Source of the DNA: Pseudomonadales bacterium
GTDB taxonomy: Bacteria; Pseudomonadota; Gammaproteobacteria; Pseudomonadales; IMCC2047
DNA length: 9,985 nucleotides
Direction of reading: 5' to 3'
Assembly: GCA_021736745.1 (NCBI GenBank)
Contig: JAIPFG010000091.1
Span: 1-9,985, forward strand
The position numbers and the translations under genes are program-made. How positions within the stretch are numbered: position 1 is the stretch's first letter; the number at the start of each line of letters is the position of its first letter. Under the pieces are notes generated by a model that was given only the letters and a program-made list of their open reading frames with translations, did no database searches and was not told the DNA's origin. Below, one piece after another: positions 7,021 through 9,985 of the stretch.

Positions 7021-7329
7021 CTATTGTAACCGTAATAAATTTGATAATTTAGGGCTCGGTTTTGAAGCCGCGCGGTAAATGAGCGCGATATTGCCAATTG
7101 TCTGTATGAGTTCGCAATGAGATATATCGCAAACCTGTTCGATAAGTGCTTTTTTGTAAACACGATCGGCACAACTGATTTTTATTTTGATCAACTCATG
7201 ATCATTTAGCGCGCGTTCAATTTCCAGCTGCACACCCTCGGAGATGCCTTGATCAGAAATCATAACCACGGGCTTCAGTTTATGGCCAATACTACGATAG
7301 GTTTTGATTTTTTGATTTGTTAACGCCAT
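7021..7329 (-). CDS. yhbY: Ribosome assembly RNA-binding protein YhbY (CRM domain)
   Basis: YhbY proteins are small CRM-domain (CRS1-YhbY, KH-like fold) RNA-binding proteins found with 50S ribosomal precursors. From the ATG at 7329 the protein has 102 residues, against 97 in E. coli. Family sequence is clear: LKPVV near residue 20, then GISEGVQLEIERALNDHELIK and IGNIALIYR. The loop that is G-x-x-G in E. coli reads SDQG here, so the first glycine is missing. A TTG two codons upstream (7335) is possible, but the ATG is preferred because the family begins at about this point; neither start has a strong Shine-Dalgarno. The gene is reversed between greA and rlmE, the placement known from E. coli and pseudomonads. 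The neighbouring rRNA methyltransferase gene fits a role in large-subunit maturation. Confidence 0.95.
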   Translation of the reverse strand: MALTNQKIKTYRSIGHKLKPVVMISDQGISEGVQLEIERALNDHELIKIKISCADRVYKKALIEQVCDISHCELIQTIGNIALIYRAASKPSPKLSNLLRLQ

Positions 7330-7372
7330 GATCAACTCGCGAACTTGTTGCGTATAAATAGATAGGCGCGGG

Positions 7373-7378
7373 ATTATA
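7373..7378 (-). promoter_or_regulatory. Possible -10 box of the yhbY promoter
   Basis: On the reverse strand this reads TATAAT, a perfect -10 hexamer, 43 bases upstream of the yhbY ATG in the 88-base divergent gap to rlmE. No recognisable -35 box is found 15-19 bases further upstream (TATCCT at 17) and there is no extended -10 TG, so an activator may be needed or the match may be chance. Confidence 0.3.
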
Positions 7379-7417
7379 GCGAATTGCCCATCAGCAGGAT
7401 AGAGGTTTCCACACTAT

Positions 7418-8038
7418 ATGGCTAGAAGTAAATCCAGCGGAAGATGGCTTAATGAGCACTTCAACGATAGGTATGTTAAGAAATCTCAACAAGAGGGATA
7501 CCGCTCCCGGGCAAGCTATAAGTTGTTGGAAATTCAACAAAAGGATCAATTGATCAAGCCGGGAATGGCTCTCCTCGACCTTGGTGCGGCGCCGGGGGGA
7601 TGGTCGCAGGTGGCTGTCAAATTGGTTGGGAAAAAAGGATGTGTAATTGCTTCGGATATCTTGCCAATGGAGCCGATAGACGGTGTCGAGTTTATTCAGG
7701 GCGATTTTTCTGAAGAGGAGGTTTATCAGAATATATTGTCAACCCTGGACGGGCGTCGGCTAGACCTTGTAATTTCCGATATGGCCCCCAATATGAGTGG
7801 TATCGGTGCGGTAGATCAAGCTCGCTCTATGTGTCTGGTTGAGTTGGCGCTGGATATGGCTTCCCAGGTTTTACGTCCAGAGGGGAGTTTTTTGACAAAA
7901 GTCTTCCAAGGCGCAGGATTTGATGAATTATTAGCGCTCATGCGGTCAAAGTTTAACAAGATTCAAACCCGAAAGCCGGATGCTTCACGCGCACGGTCTC
8001 GGGAAAAGTATATAATAGCGAAAGGCTTTCGGGCCTGA
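7418..8038 (+). CDS. rlmE: 23S rRNA (uridine-2'-O) methyltransferase RlmE (FtsJ/RrmJ)
   Basis: RlmE methylates the 2'-OH of U2552 (E. coli numbering) in the A loop of 23S rRNA, acting on the assembled 50S subunit with S-adenosylmethionine. In E. coli it is heat-induced and needed for normal late 50S assembly. The protein has 206 residues (209 in E. coli). It shows the SAM-binding motif DLGAAPGGWSQ (54-64), SDMAPNMSG (120-128) and the catalytic tetrad K35, D121, K161 and E196, equivalent to K38, D124, K164 and E199. SRARSREKYI near the end is also typical. The ATG is preceded by AGAGG (7401-7405) at a rather long 12-base spacing. It is divergent from yhbY and 60 bases upstream of ftsH on the same strand. 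I saw no clear heat-shock sigma32 promoter in the gap before it. Confidence 0.97.
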   Translation: MARSKSSGRWLNEHFNDRYVKKSQQEGYRSRASYKLLEIQQKDQLIKPGMALLDLGAAPGGWSQVAVKLVGKKGCVIASDILPMEPIDGVEFIQGDFSEEEVYQNILSTLDGRRLDLVISDMAPNMSGIGAVDQARSMCLVELALDMASQVLRPEGSFLTKVFQGAGFDELLALMRSKFNKIQTRKPDASRARSREKYIIAKGFRA

Positions 8039-8086
8039 TTTTATTGTTACGTGACTAAGAGGATCTTCTCGTTAGCACGTTAAAAT

Positions 8087-8101
8087 GAGGATATTGCCTT
8101 G
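8087..8101 (+). promoter_or_regulatory. Ribosome binding site and TTG start codon of ftsH
   Basis: GAGGA (8087-8091) is 7 bases upstream of TTG (8099-8101), giving MNDMAKNLVLWL. The ATG three codons later (8108), which matches the E. coli FtsH start MAKNL, is 16 bases from the same site and has none of its own. Spacing therefore favours TTG. Pseudomonad FtsH proteins, as I recall them, also begin MNDMAKN. Confidence 0.65.
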
Positions 8102-9985
8102 AATGATATGGCAAAAAATTTAGTATTATGGCTGGTAATCGCGGCAGTTTTGCTGACGGTGTTTAATAATTTCAATGTCGAGCCGAAGAACCAAGCGCTT
8201 AATTATTCGGAGTTTGTAAGGCAAGTCCAGTCCGATCAAGTTAACCGAGTGACTATTGATGGTTATGTGATCAGTGGTGAGCGTCGTGATGGTAGTCGCT
8301 TCGAAACTATTCGCCCAGCCCTGCAGGATCCCAAGCTCATTGATGACCTGCTTGAGCATCAGGTGACCGTGGTTGGCAAGCAGCCTGAGCAGCAGAGTAT
8401 TTGGGCTCAGTTGTTAGTCGCCGCTTTCCCCATTTTGGTTATTCTTGCTGTCTTTATGTTCTTTATGCGTCAAATGCAGGGCGGTGGTAGCGGCGGCAAA
8501 GGGCCAATGGCTTTTGGTAAAAGTAAAGCGCGCCTGCTAGGCGAGGATCAGGTGAATACCACTTTTGCTGATGTTGCGGGAGTAGAAGAAGCCAAAGAAG
8601 ATGTGCAAGAGCTCGTCGAGTTTCTGCGTGAACCGGGTAAATTTCAACGGCTTGGTGGGCATATCCCACGTGGTGTATTGTTGGTAGGCCCTCCAGGCAC
8701 AGGTAAAACCCTTTTGGCTAAGGCTATAGCAGGTGAAGCCAAGGTTCCTTTCTTTACCATATCGGGTTCAGATTTTGTTGAAATGTTTGTCGGTGTCGGT
8801 GCATCCCGGGTACGGGATATGTTTGAGCAGGCCAAGAAGCATGCGCCTTGCATCATATTTATTGACGAAATTGATGCAGTCGGTCGCCATCGTGGTGCGG
8901 GGCTCGGTGGTGGTCATGATGAGAGAGAGCAGACACTGAACCAGTTGTTAGTAGAGATGGATGGTTTTGAGGGCAAAGAAGGCGTCATTGTCATTGCCGC
9001 GACAAACCGACCAGATGTTTTGGACCCCGCATTGCTGCGCCCCGGAAGATTTGATCGCCAAGTGGTTGTTGGGTTGCCTGATATTCGCGGGCGTGAGCAG
9101 ATTATTAAAGTTCATATGCGCAAAGTCCCATTGGATGAAGATGTTAAAGCCGCTGTCATCGCACGTGGAACCCCAGGGTTTTCAGGCGCGGATTTGGCTA
9201 ATTTGGTCAATGAGGCGGCGTTGTTCGCGGCACGTTCTAATCAGCGTACGGTGACGATGCGCGAGTTTGAGCTGGCAAAGGACAAAATTATGATGGGCGC
9301 GGAAAGGCGCTCAATGGTGATGTCCGAGAAAGAGAAACGCAATACCGCTTACCATGAAGCAGGTCATGCGATTGTGGGACGTTTGGTGCCAGAGCATGAT
9401 CCCGTGTATAAGGTAAGCATCATTCCACGTGGTCGCGCTTTAGGGGTGACTATGTTTTTACCGGAAGAAGACCGCTATAGCCACAGTAAAAGAGCACTCA
9501 TTAGCCAGGTATGCAGTCTATTCGGCGGACGTATTGCGGAAGAAATGATCTTAGGCGCTGATGGGGTAACTACTGGTGCCGCCAATGATATTAAGCGCGC
9601 GACTTCAATGGTGCGCAATATGGTTACTAAGTGGGGCTTATCCGAGAAGATGGGGCCTCTGATGTATGAGGAAGACGATGGCGAGGTGTTTCTGGGGCGT
9701 TCCGCAGCAGGCCACCAAAGCCATGTATCATCGGAAACAAAGCGTCTTATCGATGAAGAAATCAGAGTGATTATCGACGGTTGTTATGATAGCGCCAAGC
9801 AAATATTGCAGGATAATATCGATAAACTCCACAATATGGCAAACGCTCTCGTGCTCTATGAAACGCTGGATTCTGACCAAATTAATGACATTATGGAGGG
9901 CAAAGCGCCACGGCCGCCCTCAGATTGGGATGAAGGAGCGCCCGGTGCATCGGGTATGACAGACGACAAATCAGACAGTAAAGAT
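8099..9985 (+). CDS. ftsH: ATP-dependent zinc metalloprotease FtsH, 3'-truncated by window edge
   Basis: FtsH is the membrane-anchored hexameric AAA+ protease that degrades misassembled membrane proteins and, in E. coli, cytoplasmic targets such as sigma32 and LpxC. 629 residues are visible and the frame is open to the last base. Near the N-terminus are a transmembrane helix (about 8-24), a periplasmic domain (25-102) and a second helix (about 103-123). The AAA domain has Walker A GPPGTGKT (197-204), pore motif FVG (230-232), Walker B IIFIDEID (252-259) and arginine fingers R314 and R317. The protease has zinc motif HEAGH (419-423) and the third ligand D497. The acidic C-terminal tail has begun; with E. 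coli FtsH at 644 residues, little is probably missing. It lies 60 bases after rlmE, likely in one operon; sigma32 degradation would link it functionally to dnaJ in this window. Confidence 0.98.
   Translation, partial: MNDMAKNLVLWLVIAAVLLTVFNNFNVEPKNQALNYSEFVRQVQSDQVNRVTIDGYVISGERRDGSRFETIRPALQDPKLIDDLLEHQVTVVGKQPEQQSIWAQLLVAAFPILVILAVFMFFMRQMQGGGSGGKGPMAFGKSKARLLGEDQVNTTFADVAGVEEAKEDVQELVEFLREPGKFQRLGGHIPRGVLLVGPPGTGKTLLAKAIAGEAKVPFFTISGSDFVEMFVGVGASRVRDMFEQAKKHAPCIIFIDEIDAVGRHRGAGLGGGHDEREQTLNQLLVEMDGFEGKEGVIVIAATNRPDVLDPALLRPGRFDRQVVVGLPDIRGREQIIKVHMRKVPLDEDVKAAVIARGTPGFSGADLANLVNEAALFAARSNQRTVTMREFELAKDKIMMGAERRSMVMSEKEKRNTAYHEAGHAIVGRLVPEHDPVYKVSIIPRGRALGVTMFLPEEDRYSHSKRALISQVCSLFGGRIAEEMILGADGVTTGAANDIKRATSMVRNMVTKWGLSEKMGPLMYEEDDGEVFLGRSAAGHQSHVSSETKRLIDEEIRVIIDGCYDSAKQILQDNIDKLHNMANALVLYETLDSDQINDIMEGKAPRPPSDWDEGAPGASGMTDDKSDSKD

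Noticed and set aside
7353..7358. TATAAA as a -10 box for rlmE
   Set aside because: No -35-like hexamer is found 15-19 bases upstream; the match is only to an A/T-rich word.
8011..8016. TATAAT near the end of rlmE as a possible ftsH promoter
   Set aside because: The only -35-like hexamer (TTCACG, 7984-7989) is 21 bases away, and the bases encode the conserved YII of RlmE.
8021..8045. AGGC/GCCT hairpin at the end of rlmE followed by T-rich sequence
   Set aside because: Only four pairs and a broken T tract (GATTTTATT). Not enough for a terminator between rlmE and ftsH.

Overview
The window is a stretch of core chromosome from a gammaproteobacterium, with eight protein genes: dnaJ (5' part missing), dapB, carA, carB, greA, yhbY (reverse strand), rlmE and ftsH (3' end missing). 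The order dnaJ-dapB-carAB-greA-yhbY-rlmE-ftsH is the one I know from Pseudomonas and its relatives. In Escherichia coli the greA-yhbY-rlmE-ftsH half is kept, but carAB and dapB lie elsewhere. The proteins look pseudomonad-like (FtsH begins MNDMAKN, CarA begins MTKQAIL), and the G+C content looks close to one half by eye. That suggests a non-Pseudomonas relative such as a marine Cellvibrio/Teredinibacter-type bacterium; this is inference.

Layout. 1-938 is the DnaJ co-chaperone, lacking most of its J domain because the window begins inside the gene. 1025-1831 is dapB (lysine and diaminopimelate synthesis). The 218-base gap 1832-2049 is the most informative non-coding part. It holds a good sigma70-type promoter, a 15-bp hairpin followed by a T run, and a possible 19-codon leader peptide that overlaps the hairpin and stops one base before carA. 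carA (2050-3219) and carB (3230-6502) encode the two subunits of carbamoyl-phosphate synthetase, which feeds both arginine and pyrimidine synthesis. greA (6499-6975) overlaps the end of carB by 4 bases and is probably translationally coupled to it. yhbY (7021-7329, reverse) converges on greA and diverges from rlmE. rlmE (7418-8038) and ftsH (8099 to the window end) form a co-directional pair, as in the E. coli rlmE-ftsH operon.

The genes group loosely around protein quality control (DnaJ, FtsH), ribosome maturation (YhbY, RlmE), transcription elongation (GreA) and two biosynthetic steps (DapB, CarAB). No mobile element, CRISPR array, tRNA, rRNA or foreign-looking gene is visible, and no stretch over 300 bases lacks a gene. 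I found no new defence, mobile or biosynthetic system. The best lead is the carAB leader, which looks like a transcription attenuator. Two genes, carA and ftsH, appear to start at TTG rather than ATG.
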